Of a stretch of DNA of 64,000 nt, positions 26,718 to 33,800 are shown piece after piece. Every line of letters starts with the position of its first letter. Position 1 is the first letter of the stretch. The notes under the pieces are model-generated. The model saw only the letters and a list, made by a program, of their open reading frames with translations, was not told where the DNA came from and did not search any database. The DNA lies in assembly GCF_023072615.1 (NCBI RefSeq), contig NZ_JAKNRW010000007.1:62001-126000 (forward strand), given 5' to 3'. This stretch comes from Pseudomonas violetae. GTDB lineage: Bacteria; Pseudomonadota; Gammaproteobacteria; Pseudomonadales; Pseudomonadaceae. The position numbers and the translations under genes were made by a program.

Positions 26718-26729
26718 CACGGTTTAGAA

Positions 26730-27749
26730 TTACCAGAGATCCCCATAGGACGCTCTTATTTCTTCTGATACACGCCCAAGTTCATTTGTTCGCCTTTGTG
26801 TTTCCACCCTTTCAATCGCTGGCAAGTAGGGAAGGCGATTTCGTTCGACGATTGTCGATAAGAGTTCAGGGCGAGTGTAGCCAGAGTCGACAGCATATTT
26901 TGGTGGCATCCCGTTCACGGCCCCAACTCCGACCGCATCCAGTTTAAGTAATCGCTCTAATGGCTCGCTGGCTGTTTCCATATAATTTACAAATCGCTGA
27001 TATCTGGCCTCTGAGTAAACTACAGATTTCATACGCTGAGACGTTGATGTGAATGAAGCAATATTTTTTCCTGGCAAATAATCGACAATCTTATCAATTA
27101 CTTCATTAGGCAAGTCATTAAGCATTCGCGTGGAGGTTAGCGATGGCGCCGCCGGAGTTAGTTTTTTAGCTGCGTTCACCTCTTTTGGAAAGTGTTTTTT
27201 CATCAAGCTCCGCCAAGTAACGTGACCTGTCGGATCCATCCTATTCACCGGATCCCCCACACAATAGGCATACGCATTCAACCCTCCCTTCCCAAACGGG
27301 CTCCAACTGTCCGGACAGTTAAACCTCATCAACACAGGGTTAAACGCCCGATACCCGTTCCCCAGCAAATAGTGCCCGGTCACCGGGTCCGGTCGTTCGC
27401 CATTAAAGCCGAGCAGGCTGAGCAAGCCGCTGGCGAATGGGCGGTGACCGTAAGGTGTGTGAGCGATTGGCTGAGGAGTGGGCACGGTGAGTACGTTCAG
27501 CACCGAACCCTGTTGATCGGTGGATAGCACGCAGGTTTCTACGGAGTCAGTCTTGAGCTGTTGTTGCGCCAGCAGTTGGTCTGCATGCTGCATGAATGAG
27601 TGCTGTACGACGCCGCTGATTTCCGTGGCCAGGCGATATTTTTGATAAAAGCGCTGGTCGACTTCCTGCCCCGACTGTGCGCAATCGACCAGACGATCCA
27701 GCGGGTCGTAGCGGTAGCGGCAGAGTAGCGTAATTCGGTTTGACGGCAT
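26730..27749 (-). CDS. Mini-RHS protein 2: orphan RHS core with C-terminal F-box
   Basis: The product has 339 residues from an ATG preceded by GAGG. Residues 1-175 are RHS-like: a YRYDPLDRL repeat start, STDQQGSVLNVL, YGHRP, GFNGERPDPVTGHYLLGNGYR, FNPVLMRF, SPFGKGGLNAYAYC, ending NRMDPTGH. Residues about 209-248 fit the F-box pattern (LNDLPNEVIDKIVDYLPGKN, then IASFTSTSQRMKSVVYSEA), a eukaryotic Skp1-binding domain found in some bacterial effectors. The remaining 90 residues are unassigned and charged. DNA below about 27,224, encoding the C-terminus, is visibly richer in A+T than the core. There is no immunity gene or secretion signal. It lies between fdhA and a partial second copy of the fdhA 3' end. 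Confidence 0.8.
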   Translation of the reverse strand: MPSNRITLLCRYRYDPLDRLVDCAQSGQEVDQRFYQKYRLATEISGVVQHSFMQHADQLLAQQQLKTDSVETCVLSTDQQGSVLNVLTVPTPQPIAHTPYGHRPFASGLLSLLGFNGERPDPVTGHYLLGNGYRAFNPVLMRFNCPDSWSPFGKGGLNAYAYCVGDPVNRMDPTGHVTWRSLMKKHFPKEVNAAKKLTPAAPSLTSTRMLNDLPNEVIDKIVDYLPGKNIASFTSTSQRMKSVVYSEARYQRFVNYMETASEPLERLLKLDAVGVGAVNGMPPKYAVDSGYTRPELLSTIVERNRLPYLPAIERVETQRRTNELGRVSEEIRASYGDLW

Positions 27750-27816
27750 GGTGATGAGCCTCGGAAGAGTCAGTCAGTTCCGGGGTTCAATGTCTCGCAA
27801 TTGGCTAAGGCTGCCT

Positions 27817-27834
27817 ACTAGTAGAAAGGATAGT
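27817..27834. promoter_or_regulatory. RHS box 2: diverged 18-bp inverted repeat
   Basis: ACTAGTAGAAAGGATAGT lies 67 bp upstream of mini-RHS gene 2 and matches the other two boxes at the outer TAGT arms and the AGAA centre. Next to it is AGGCTGCCT, a small inverted repeat comparable to AGGCTTTTGCCT beside box 3. Confidence 0.45.
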
Positions 27835-27849
27835 GGCGCATTGCCGCTG

Positions 27850-28131
27850 CGCCATAGAAGCGGTGGCCGCTGCCGCGAAAATGTGCAGCCTTAGCGTCCG
27901 CTTCGGTTTGGGCTGGGCCAGCTCACACAGCTTCCACACCGGGCAGACGCCAGTGATGAAATACAACCGCCAGCTGATGCAGGCGATCATGTGGACCGTA
28001 TTCATATTGCGGACATTGTCGGGGCTGAGGTAATTAGCCTGGATGATACGCCGCGAGGGTATGGCGAGTTCGATGCGGGCGTGCCGAGGAAGTCTGTGAT
28101 TGATCCGCATAAGTTGTTTAGTGCGGCGTAA
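27850..28131 (+). pseudogene. Truncated, frameshifted second copy of the fdhA 3' end
   Basis: This stretch aligns with the last ~90 codons of fdhA (26399-26673) through the same TAA. By hand I count about 27 differences in roughly 265 aligned positions, including one missing G that turns ATGTGGGACCG into ATGTGGACCG (near 27990) and breaks the frame. Many differences are synonymous, as expected for a homologue that diverged as a working gene in another lineage. No start or upstream part is present. It marks the far side of the segment holding mini-RHS gene 2. Confidence 0.85.
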
Positions 28132-28146
28132 GGCTTCACGCAAAGC

Positions 28147-28176
28147 AAAACGGCGACCTTCGGGTCGCCGTTTTTG
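28147..28176 (+). terminator. Rho-independent terminator
   Basis: The stem ACGGCGACC/GGTCGCCGT with a TTCG loop and T-run follows the fdhA fragment, and lies at the 3' side of the anti-sigma gene, which ends at 28195 on the other strand. Confidence 0.85.
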
Positions 28177-28194
28177 TGTGGGTGCAATGATCAT

Positions 28195-28869
28195 TTACAG
28201 CGTTGCCAATGCCCCTTGATACAGCACCGGGCCTGTCGGTTTGCCCGTCGGTGAGCCTCCCTTCGGTTCAAGACTGACCGCCAACGCAATCGGTTTGCCG
28301 AGCAACACCTTCTGCGCATCACTCAGCTCGACGCGACCTTTGCCATCAGCCGGAATCACCCCAAGCGAAATCGGTTTGCCATCCGCCGGTATCACCCACA
28401 GCTCCAGGCTGCGCCCCGGGTCAACCGCAGCCAATGTCAGCGGCTCGACCTTCAGATAATCCTCATGGGCTTCAACCTTCAGCGCAGGTTGCGCATCGGC
28501 GGTCAGCAGCGTGGCGCTGTAACGTGCACTGTCGCGGTTGTAGATCACGCCCAGGGTGACTGCGATCACCAGCGAACACAGTGCCGCCGTGATCCTCAAC
28601 CAGTTCCAGAACGGACGCTTCTCTGGCACATGTAGCACCTGCGGCTCGATTCGCGCCGTAATGCCGTGCCAGACGCGATCCGGCACGGGTTGCTCGGGCA
28701 GTGCTTCGGTCAGGCTCGCGAGGCTTTCCTGCCATTGCGCCAACTCCGCACGAAGCGCCGCATCGTCCAGCAGCAATTGCTCAAATCGCCGACGCGCAGC
28801 CAAAGGCATCAAACCAATGGCGTAGTCGGCAGCGAGGGCTCGGCGCAGGCTCGGGGTTTGATAGTTCAT
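28195..28869 (-). CDS. Anti-sigma factor, RskA/RskA-like
   Basis: The product has 224 residues: an N-terminal cytoplasmic zinc-finger-like segment (DYAIGLMPLAARRRFEQLLLDDAAL, residues ~15-40), one membrane span (WLRITAALCSLVIAVTLGVIYN, ~90-110) and a periplasmic anti-sigma-K-type domain (LELWVIPADGKPISLGVIPADGKGRVEL). Its start overlaps the sigma gene stop (ATGA), the usual arrangement for a membrane anti-sigma holding its ECF partner inactive. The inducing signal is unknown. Confidence 0.85.
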   Translation of the reverse strand: MNYQTPSLRRALAADYAIGLMPLAARRRFEQLLLDDAALRAELAQWQESLASLTEALPEQPVPDRVWHGITARIEPQVLHVPEKRPFWNWLRITAALCSLVIAVTLGVIYNRDSARYSATLLTADAQPALKVEAHEDYLKVEPLTLAAVDPGRSLELWVIPADGKPISLGVIPADGKGRVELSDAQKVLLGKPIALAVSLEPKGGSPTGKPTGPVLYQGALATL

Positions 28870-29510
28870 GATTCAAGGCACCTGCGCAGGCGCTCCATAC
28901 CACGGCGGATCCACGATTTCACCGAACCCAGCGGTGCGGCCAGATGTTCCGCCAGTTCAGAGCACGACAACCCTTGAAAGTAGGCGACGGTGATCGATTG
29001 ACGCTGCATGCCTTCAAGGCTTTCCAAGCAGCGGTTCAACGCGGTGGCCTCGCGGGCGCTGCTCAATTGTTCATGGGCCGAAGGACTTTCATCCACCAGC
29101 GCCTGTTCTTCGAGATCGGTCAACGGCCGGTCGCGGTGTTTGCGCAACTGGTCGATGGCCTGGTTGCGGGTGATGTTGATCATCCAGGTCAGCGGTGCCG
29201 ACAAATGCGCCTCATAGCGCGATGCGTTGTTCCAGATGCGCACGAAGCTTTCCTGCAGCACTTCCTCGGCCAGGTCCGGACGCCCCATGAATCGCAGCGC
29301 AACGCCGTGCAAACGTGGGCCGACACTGCGGTAAAGCGTCTCGAATGCGCGGCGGTCACCCAGCGAACACTGGGCCAGAAGCTGCCTGAGCTGATCGGTG
29401 TCGGCAATGGAAATAACAGTTCTCCAAACAGTCGAGGTGGTGACGTGGGGCTGCGCGCGGTGCCGGTTGCAGGCAGAGGTTAGTTCACGGCGCGCAGTTG
29501 TTCCATTCAC
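28866..29510 (-). CDS. ECF RNA polymerase sigma factor (start uncertain)
   Basis: Sigma-2 (FETLYRSVGPRLHGVALRFMGRPDLAEEVLQESFVRIW) and sigma-4 (CLESLEGMQRQSITVAYFQGLSCSELAEHLAAPLGSVKSWIRRGMERLRRCL) regions are complete, so this is a small ECF sigma of the SigK/RpoE-like class, cognate to the overlapping anti-sigma. The 5' end is unclear. An ATG at 29570, a GTG at 29510 (GAGG nine bases upstream, used here) and an ATT at 29414 (GGAG seven bases upstream, 182 residues) are all in frame. The natural domain start would fit the ATT. Confidence 0.8.
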   Translation of the reverse strand: MNGTTARRELTSACNRHRAQPHVTTSTVWRTVISIADTDQLRQLLAQCSLGDRRAFETLYRSVGPRLHGVALRFMGRPDLAEEVLQESFVRIWNNASRYEAHLSAPLTWMINITRNQAIDQLRKHRDRPLTDLEEQALVDESPSAHEQLSSAREATALNRCLESLEGMQRQSITVAYFQGLSCSELAEHLAAPLGSVKSWIRRGMERLRRCLES

Positions 29511-29566
29511 GGGCGGACACCTCGGAAAAATCCGCCGACCCCGATGCGCAGGGCCGGCGGTACAAC

Positions 29567-30160
29567 TCAACCTTTCGGCATCAGCACTTTGTCGATGACC
29601 TGAATCACGCCGTTGGACTGGTACACGTCGTAGGTGGTGATATCGGCGACATCACCTTTTTCATCTTTGATGGTGATGTTGTGCGGGCCGTTCATCATCG
29701 CCCAGAGCTTGCCGCCAGCGACGGTGGTGAGTTCGGTCTTGCCGCCACCGGCCTTGATCTTCTCGGTCAGGGTCATCATGTCGAGTTTGCCGGCGACGAC
29801 GTGGTAGGTGAGGATTTTGGTCAGGGTGGCTTTGTTTTCAGGTTTGAGCAGCGTATCGACGGTGCCGGCGGGCAGGGCGGTGAAGGCCGAATTGACCGGT
29901 GCGAACACGGTAAATGGCCCTTTGCCTTTGAGCGTGTCGACGAGGCCGGCGGCTTTCACGGCGGCGACCAGCGTGGTGTGGTCTGAGGAGTTCACCGCGT
30001 TATCGACGATGTCTTTGCTCGGCAGCATGCTTTGGCCGCCGACCATCACCGCGTCATGGCTCATGGTTGCCGCTTGCACGGTGTTCAGGACGGATCCGCC
30101 GCCAAGGGCCAGGGTCAGCAGGCTGGCAATCAACGGCGTTTTCATCGAAGTGCGTTTCAT
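29567..30160 (-). CDS. Secreted fasciclin (FAS1) domain protein
   Basis: The product has 197 residues from the ATG at 30160 (AAGGA eight bases upstream; the frame is open to 30244). A signal peptide (MKRTSMKTPLIASLLTLALG...VQA) is followed by one FAS1 domain with the H1 motif GPFTVFAPVNSAFTALPAGTVDTLL and the H2-like GVIQVIDKVLMPKG ending. FAS1 domains mediate adhesion or surface binding. It lies upstream of the sigma/anti-sigma pair in the same direction and is a likely member of their regulon. Confidence 0.87.
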   Translation of the reverse strand: MKRTSMKTPLIASLLTLALGGGSVLNTVQAATMSHDAVMVGGQSMLPSKDIVDNAVNSSDHTTLVAAVKAAGLVDTLKGKGPFTVFAPVNSAFTALPAGTVDTLLKPENKATLTKILTYHVVAGKLDMMTLTEKIKAGGGKTELTTVAGGKLWAMMNGPHNITIKDEKGDVADITTYDVYQSNGVIQVIDKVLMPKG

Positions 30161-30476
30161 GGTGGTGATCCTTGTGGAGGGAATCGGCCAGGAATGTCTG
30201 TCCGTGCTTGATATACGCGGGCTGGCCTGAACCGGATGCAGCACCGGAGCATTTTTTTGAGATGTACATGATCCCTGTAGGCGTGAGCTTGCTCGCGATG
30301 GACGTTAACGATAACGCGCACTTTCTGGATCAACCTGTCGCCCTCAAGCCTAACGCGAGCAAGCTCGCTCCTGCAGGTGTATTGGGGCTGGGAACAATCG
30401 CAGGGGACGCCAGTCCAACACACAGTTTTTGGCCGCCCAGTGCCGGGCGGTTTTCATGGCACAAGAGGATGTCTGG
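30161..30476. repeat. Intergenic gap with REPIN at 30273-30377
   Basis: This 316-bp gap between divergent fasciclin and DUF2780 genes holds a REPIN (CTGTAGGCGTGAGCTTGCTC and its inverted mate). Near 30431 is a CCGCCCAG-TGC-CGGGCGG-TTTTC hairpin just before the DUF2780 start, which resembles a terminator or attenuator. Nothing else is recognised. Confidence 0.7.
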
Positions 30477-31031
30477 ATGAAGATTTCACGCGGTTTTGCA
30501 CTGGCATCGCTCATGACCCTGGCGGCCAGCCCGGTTTTTGCCCAGTTCAGCCTGAACGATGCGGCCAATGCCATCTCGGGCATGAAGGGCGATAACGCCG
30601 CTACAGCGGCAGCGCCGACGTCGCAGACCGCCGGTTTGCTGGGTGCACTCAGCCAGTTGAACGTGACGCCACAACAAGCCGTTGGCGGCACCGGAGCGAT
30701 GCTCGGTCTGGCGAAAAATCAATTGAGTTCTACCGACTATTCGGAACTGGCCAAAAACGTACCGGGCATCGACGCGCTGTCTGGCGGCGGAGAGCTGGGT
30801 GCCCTCGCCGGTTTGCTCGGTTCGTCCGGCAAGGCGGCCGGTCTGGACAATGCCTTGGGTAACGTCAAGGACACCAACGATCTGAACAATGCGTTCAGCG
30901 CGTTGGGCATGGACAGCGGCATGATTGGCCAGTTTGCCCCGGTGATCCTGCAATACCTCGGTCAACAGGGCGTTGGTGGTTCGCTGCTGCAAAGCCTCGG
31001 CAGCATCTGGGGCGCCGGTACCGGCACCTGA
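30477..31031 (+). CDS. DUF2780-family exported protein
   Basis: The product has 184 residues from the ATG at 30477. A signal peptide (MKISRGFALASLMTLAASPVFAQ) is followed by a Gly/Ala/Leu-rich, low-charge body containing repeated GLLGALSQLNV, GMDSGMIGQFAPVILQYLGQQG and a glycine-rich end, as in the DUF2780 (VcgC/VcgE-like) family. Periplasmic or secreted. Function unknown. It is convergent with the acyltransferase, whose stop is one base away. Confidence 0.75.
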   Translation: MKISRGFALASLMTLAASPVFAQFSLNDAANAISGMKGDNAATAAAPTSQTAGLLGALSQLNVTPQQAVGGTGAMLGLAKNQLSSTDYSELAKNVPGIDALSGGGELGALAGLLGSSGKAAGLDNALGNVKDTNDLNNAFSALGMDSGMIGQFAPVILQYLGQQGVGGSLLQSLGSIWGAGTGT

Positions 31032-31032
31032 T

Positions 31033-31920
31033 TCACCGGCGCCCGGCGCGCAAGGCGTCGATGCGCTGGTCCTTCTCGATCCAGAGCTGGTTGACCCAGT
31101 TCTGGACCCTTTCGCGAAACAGCGGATCATTTTCGTAATCGCCCTGCCACAGCGCGGGGTCGAGTTCGCGGGTGGTGATGTCGATGATGACCCTTGGCAC
31201 GTTGCCGCTGATCAGGTCCCAGAACCCCGGGATTTTCTGTTGCGGATAGACCACGGTGACGTCGAGAATCGCATCCAGTTGCTCGCCCATCGCCGCCAGC
31301 ACAAACGCCACACCGCCCGCCTTGGGTTTGAGCAGGTGGGTGAAGGGTGATTGCTGTTGGGCGCTTTTCGCGGCAGTGAACCGGGTACCTTCCAGGTAAT
31401 TGACCACCGTCACCGGCTGGCGCTTGAACAGTTCGCAGGCCGCCTTGGTGATTTTCAAGTCCTGGCCAGCCAGCTCCGGGTTCTTCGCCAGGAAGGCTTT
31501 GGTGTAGCGCTTCATGAACGGGTAATCCAGTGCCCACCACGCCAGACCGAGGAAGGGCACCCAGATCAGTTCTTTCTTGAGGAAGAACTTGAAGAACGGC
31601 GTGCGCCGGTTCAGCGTCTGGATCAGCGCCGGGATGTCGACCCAGGATTGATGGTTGCTGATCACCAGGTAGGACGTGTCGGTGCGCAAGCTATCGCCGC
31701 CACGGATGTCCCATTGCGTGGGGATGCACAGGCGGAAGATCAGCTTGTCGATTTCGGCCCAGGTCTCGGCGATCCACATCACCGCCCCCGACGCGCAGTC
31801 GCGCAGGCGCCCGGGCAGCACCAGCTTGAGCAAGGCAAACACCATCAGTGGCCCGAACAGGACCAGGGTGTTGAGCAACAGCAGCAGGGTAACGAAACAG
31901 CCGGTGAGCAGTCGGCGCAT
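31033..31920 (-). CDS. Membrane 1-acylglycerol-3-phosphate acyltransferase family protein (YihG-like)
   Basis: This 295-residue PlsC-family acyltransferase has an N-terminal membrane segment (residues ~5-35), the NHQSWVD form of the HX4D catalytic motif (~88-94), the FMKRYTK block and the EGTRF motif (~175). It is closest in layout to E. coli YihG, which acylates lysophosphatidic acid with unusual acyl chains. It probably has a side role to the essential PlsC in tuning phospholipid composition. Confidence 0.82.
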   Translation of the reverse strand: MRRLLTGCFVTLLLLLNTLVLFGPLMVFALLKLVLPGRLRDCASGAVMWIAETWAEIDKLIFRLCIPTQWDIRGGDSLRTDTSYLVISNHQSWVDIPALIQTLNRRTPFFKFFLKKELIWVPFLGLAWWALDYPFMKRYTKAFLAKNPELAGQDLKITKAACELFKRQPVTVVNYLEGTRFTAAKSAQQQSPFTHLLKPKAGGVAFVLAAMGEQLDAILDVTVVYPQQKIPGFWDLISGNVPRVIIDITTRELDPALWQGDYENDPLFRERVQNWVNQLWIEKDQRIDALRAGRR

Positions 31921-32231
31921 AAGTCACTCTTGAAATCATTTGGGCGCGTCATGATAAGCAGCTTCGGGCGTGAGGCCAAATGGGGGGTGACGAATGTTTC
32001 ACCTTGCTGGCGGTATGCTTGACCTCATTAACAGTCCTCAGGTCTTGTGGTGATTGATCCGACCTCTTCGCGGGCAAGCCCGCTCCCACAGTAAATTGAG
32101 GCGTATACGATTTTTTGAACCGTCCCAAACCTTGTGGCAGCGGGCTTGCCCGCGAAGCGATCTTAAGTCCGAACGAATTCCTCACTGGCGGTCTAAAATT
32201 CCGCTGCCCACTTTTCAAGGATGCCCACTAC
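31921..32231. repeat. Intergenic gap with REPIN at 32065-32160
   Basis: In this 311-bp gap between divergent genes, a REPIN of the CGCGGGCAAGCCCGCTCCCAC type occupies the middle. The remaining sequence must hold both promoters, but I see no clear motif. Confidence 0.7.
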
Positions 32232-32738
32232 GTGAAATCCCTCTTAGCCCTGCTGACCTTGGTGGCCCTGCCAGTGATGGCCGCCGAGCCGACCCTATAC
32301 GGTCGTTACGAATACATCGCGCTGCCGGAAATCGGCGGCGAAGTGCTCAAGGCCAAGATGGACACCGGCGCCCTGACCGCGTCGCTGTCGGCCAAGGACA
32401 TCGAGACCTTCACCCGTGACGGTGATGAGTGGGTGCGTTTCCGCCTGGCGACCAAGGGTGCGAGCAACAAGGTCTACGAGCACAAGATTGCGCGGATCAG
32501 CAAGATCAAGACCCGCTCGGAAGAGGATGCGGATGACGATGAGTCGGCGGCGCCGACCAAGCGGCCAGTAGTCGATCTGGAGCTGTGCCTGGGTAACGTC
32601 AAGCGCACTGTGGAAGTTAATCTGACCGACCGTAGCAGCTTCAATTATCCGTTGTTGATTGGAGCGAAAGCTCTGCGTGAGTTTGGTGCTGCGGTGAATC
32701 CGGCTCGGCGCTTTACGGCGGACAAGCCGGATTGCTGA
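32232..32738 (+). CDS. Exported retropepsin-like aspartic protease (RimK-associated, 'ATP-dependent zinc protease' family)
   Basis: The product has 168 residues from the GTG at 32232 (AAGGA upstream); the frame is open from 32115. A signal peptide (VKSLLALLTLVALPVMA) precedes a retropepsin-like domain with MDTGALTASLSA (residues ~39-50, the aspartic DTG motif) and the distal LLIGAKALREFG. Pfam calls this family a putative ATP-dependent zinc protease, but the motif is of the aspartic type. Periplasmic. A perfect GCGCGCT-ATCGC-AGCGCGC hairpin (32751-32769) follows. Confidence 0.75.
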   Translation: MKSLLALLTLVALPVMAAEPTLYGRYEYIALPEIGGEVLKAKMDTGALTASLSAKDIETFTRDGDEWVRFRLATKGASNKVYEHKIARISKIKTRSEEDADDDESAAPTKRPVVDLELCLGNVKRTVEVNLTDRSSFNYPLLIGAKALREFGAAVNPARRFTADKPDC

Positions 32739-32750
32739 TGGGATATCTAA

Positions 32751-32769
32751 GCGCGCTATCGCAGCGCGC
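32751..32769. terminator. GC hairpin between the protease and mini-RHS gene 3
   Basis: Seven-base perfect arms with a five-base loop lie in the convergent gap. There is no T-run, so it is only a possible terminator. Confidence 0.4.
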
Positions 32770-32785
32770 CCATTAATCATCTCAC

Positions 32786-33631
32786 TCAGTTATTGCTGTA
32801 ACCCGGCTCTCCTTGTCGTATGGAGCGGTTACTCTTCGCAGGGGCGCCCCAGACGTTTAAGCGTCTGAGCGTCTGCTCGTTATCGATTGTTCTTAGCATT
32901 CTGCTTCGCTCCCCGCCTGAGGGCCATGCGTCGATTTGTCTTCTAGTGTTATTCAAATCAGCTGTGGTCATGGCTTCGGCGGAGTATGAGAAATCGGAAG
33001 CGTCTGGAGTCTCGCTGGCAATAGTGCGCGTTGGCGGTGCTGGCGAATCTGCAGGTTTAGACTTCAGCTCATTCAGTCGTCGACGCATACTCGGGTCGAT
33101 ACTGTCGTTCCTCATCAAATTGCTCGGGCCAGATTCATTGACAGATTGGGGCTTGGCACTTCCCGGGGAAGAGATGTTATCGCTGGATTTATGCTGAGTA
33201 GACGTAGTTGTTACCACACTGTCTGCAGCTGCGGGTTTTTTCACCTTCGGTTTTCTGCCAATTACCCGGTTGAACCATTTCTTGAGCCCCCATTTATGAC
33301 CTGTGGGGTCCACCCGATTAAGCGGATCGCCACCGCAATAAACGTAAGCATTCAAGCCGCCCCCCCCAAACGGACTCCAAGAGTCCGGTCTGGTAAACCT
33401 CATCAACACCGGATTGAACTGTCGGTACCCTTTCCCCAAATGGTAATGCCCGGTCAGAGGGTCGGGCTGTTCGCCGTTGAAACCGAGCAGGCTGAGCAAG
33501 CCGTTCTCTGGGGGTCGATGACCGTAGGGTGTATAGGCAATGGGGTAGTGCCGATCATCGACGAGTACGTTCAGCACCGAACTCTGTTGGTCAGTAGCCA
33601 GCAACGTTATTTTGCGAGAGGACGTAGGCAT
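32786..33631 (-). CDS. Mini-RHS protein 3: orphan RHS core with basic, Ser/Pro-rich C-terminus
   Basis: The product has 281 residues with AGGAG nine bases before the ATG. Residues 9-112 are the RHS core (ATDQQSSVLNVL, YTPYGHRPPENGLLSLLGFN, GKGYRQFNPVLMRF, SPFGGGGLNAYVYC, NRVDPTGH), closely matching protein 2 and, less so, protein 1. The tail is unrelated to either: KKWFNRVIGRKPKVKKP, a long Ser/Thr/Pro-rich disordered stretch (~130-210), then a compact end with TRRQIDAWPSGGERSRMLRT. No enzymatic motif is recognised. No immunity gene is adjacent: the next gene downstream is on the other strand. Confidence 0.75.
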   Translation of the reverse strand: MPTSSRKITLLATDQQSSVLNVLVDDRHYPIAYTPYGHRPPENGLLSLLGFNGEQPDPLTGHYHLGKGYRQFNPVLMRFTRPDSWSPFGGGGLNAYVYCGGDPLNRVDPTGHKWGLKKWFNRVIGRKPKVKKPAAADSVVTTTSTQHKSSDNISSPGSAKPQSVNESGPSNLMRNDSIDPSMRRRLNELKSKPADSPAPPTRTIASETPDASDFSYSAEAMTTADLNNTRRQIDAWPSGGERSRMLRTIDNEQTLRRLNVWGAPAKSNRSIRQGEPGYSNN

Positions 33632-33697
33632 CAGCGCAGCTCCTTTCAGGGTTCATAAGCCGGACCTGCAGCATCGGATCCTCTTAGGCTTTTGCCT

Positions 33698-33715
33698 ACT
33701 ATCAGAACTGCTAGT
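33698..33715. promoter_or_regulatory. RHS box 3: 18-bp inverted repeat
   Basis: ACTATCAGAACTGCTAGT lies 66 bp upstream of mini-RHS gene 3 and differs from box 1 at only two of 18 positions. It also lies 85 bp upstream of creB on the other strand. A TAGGC-AAAA-GCCTA hairpin sits on its RHS-gene side (33684-33697). Confidence 0.6.
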
Positions 33716-33800
33716 CCCGACCGTCTGACGTCCACTGCCGATTGACGCCGCCACCACCATGGTTCACCGTTCGCCCACTCAACTGACGGGCTCGGACGCC

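Noticed and set aside
27833..28033. Short plus-strand frame of ~66 residues after mini-RHS gene 2
   Set aside because: It is the fdhA tail fragment before its frameshift, not an independent gene.
26674..28131. Insertion sequence or transposon carrying mini-RHS gene 2
   Set aside because: No transposase or integrase frame and no short terminal inverted repeats with target duplication; the flanking fdhA similarity points to recombination instead.
33762..33777. Cre tag (TTCAC-N6-TTCAC) before creB
   Set aside because: Only one TTCAC half is present; the second reads CCCAC, and it lies too close to the creB start to be convincing.
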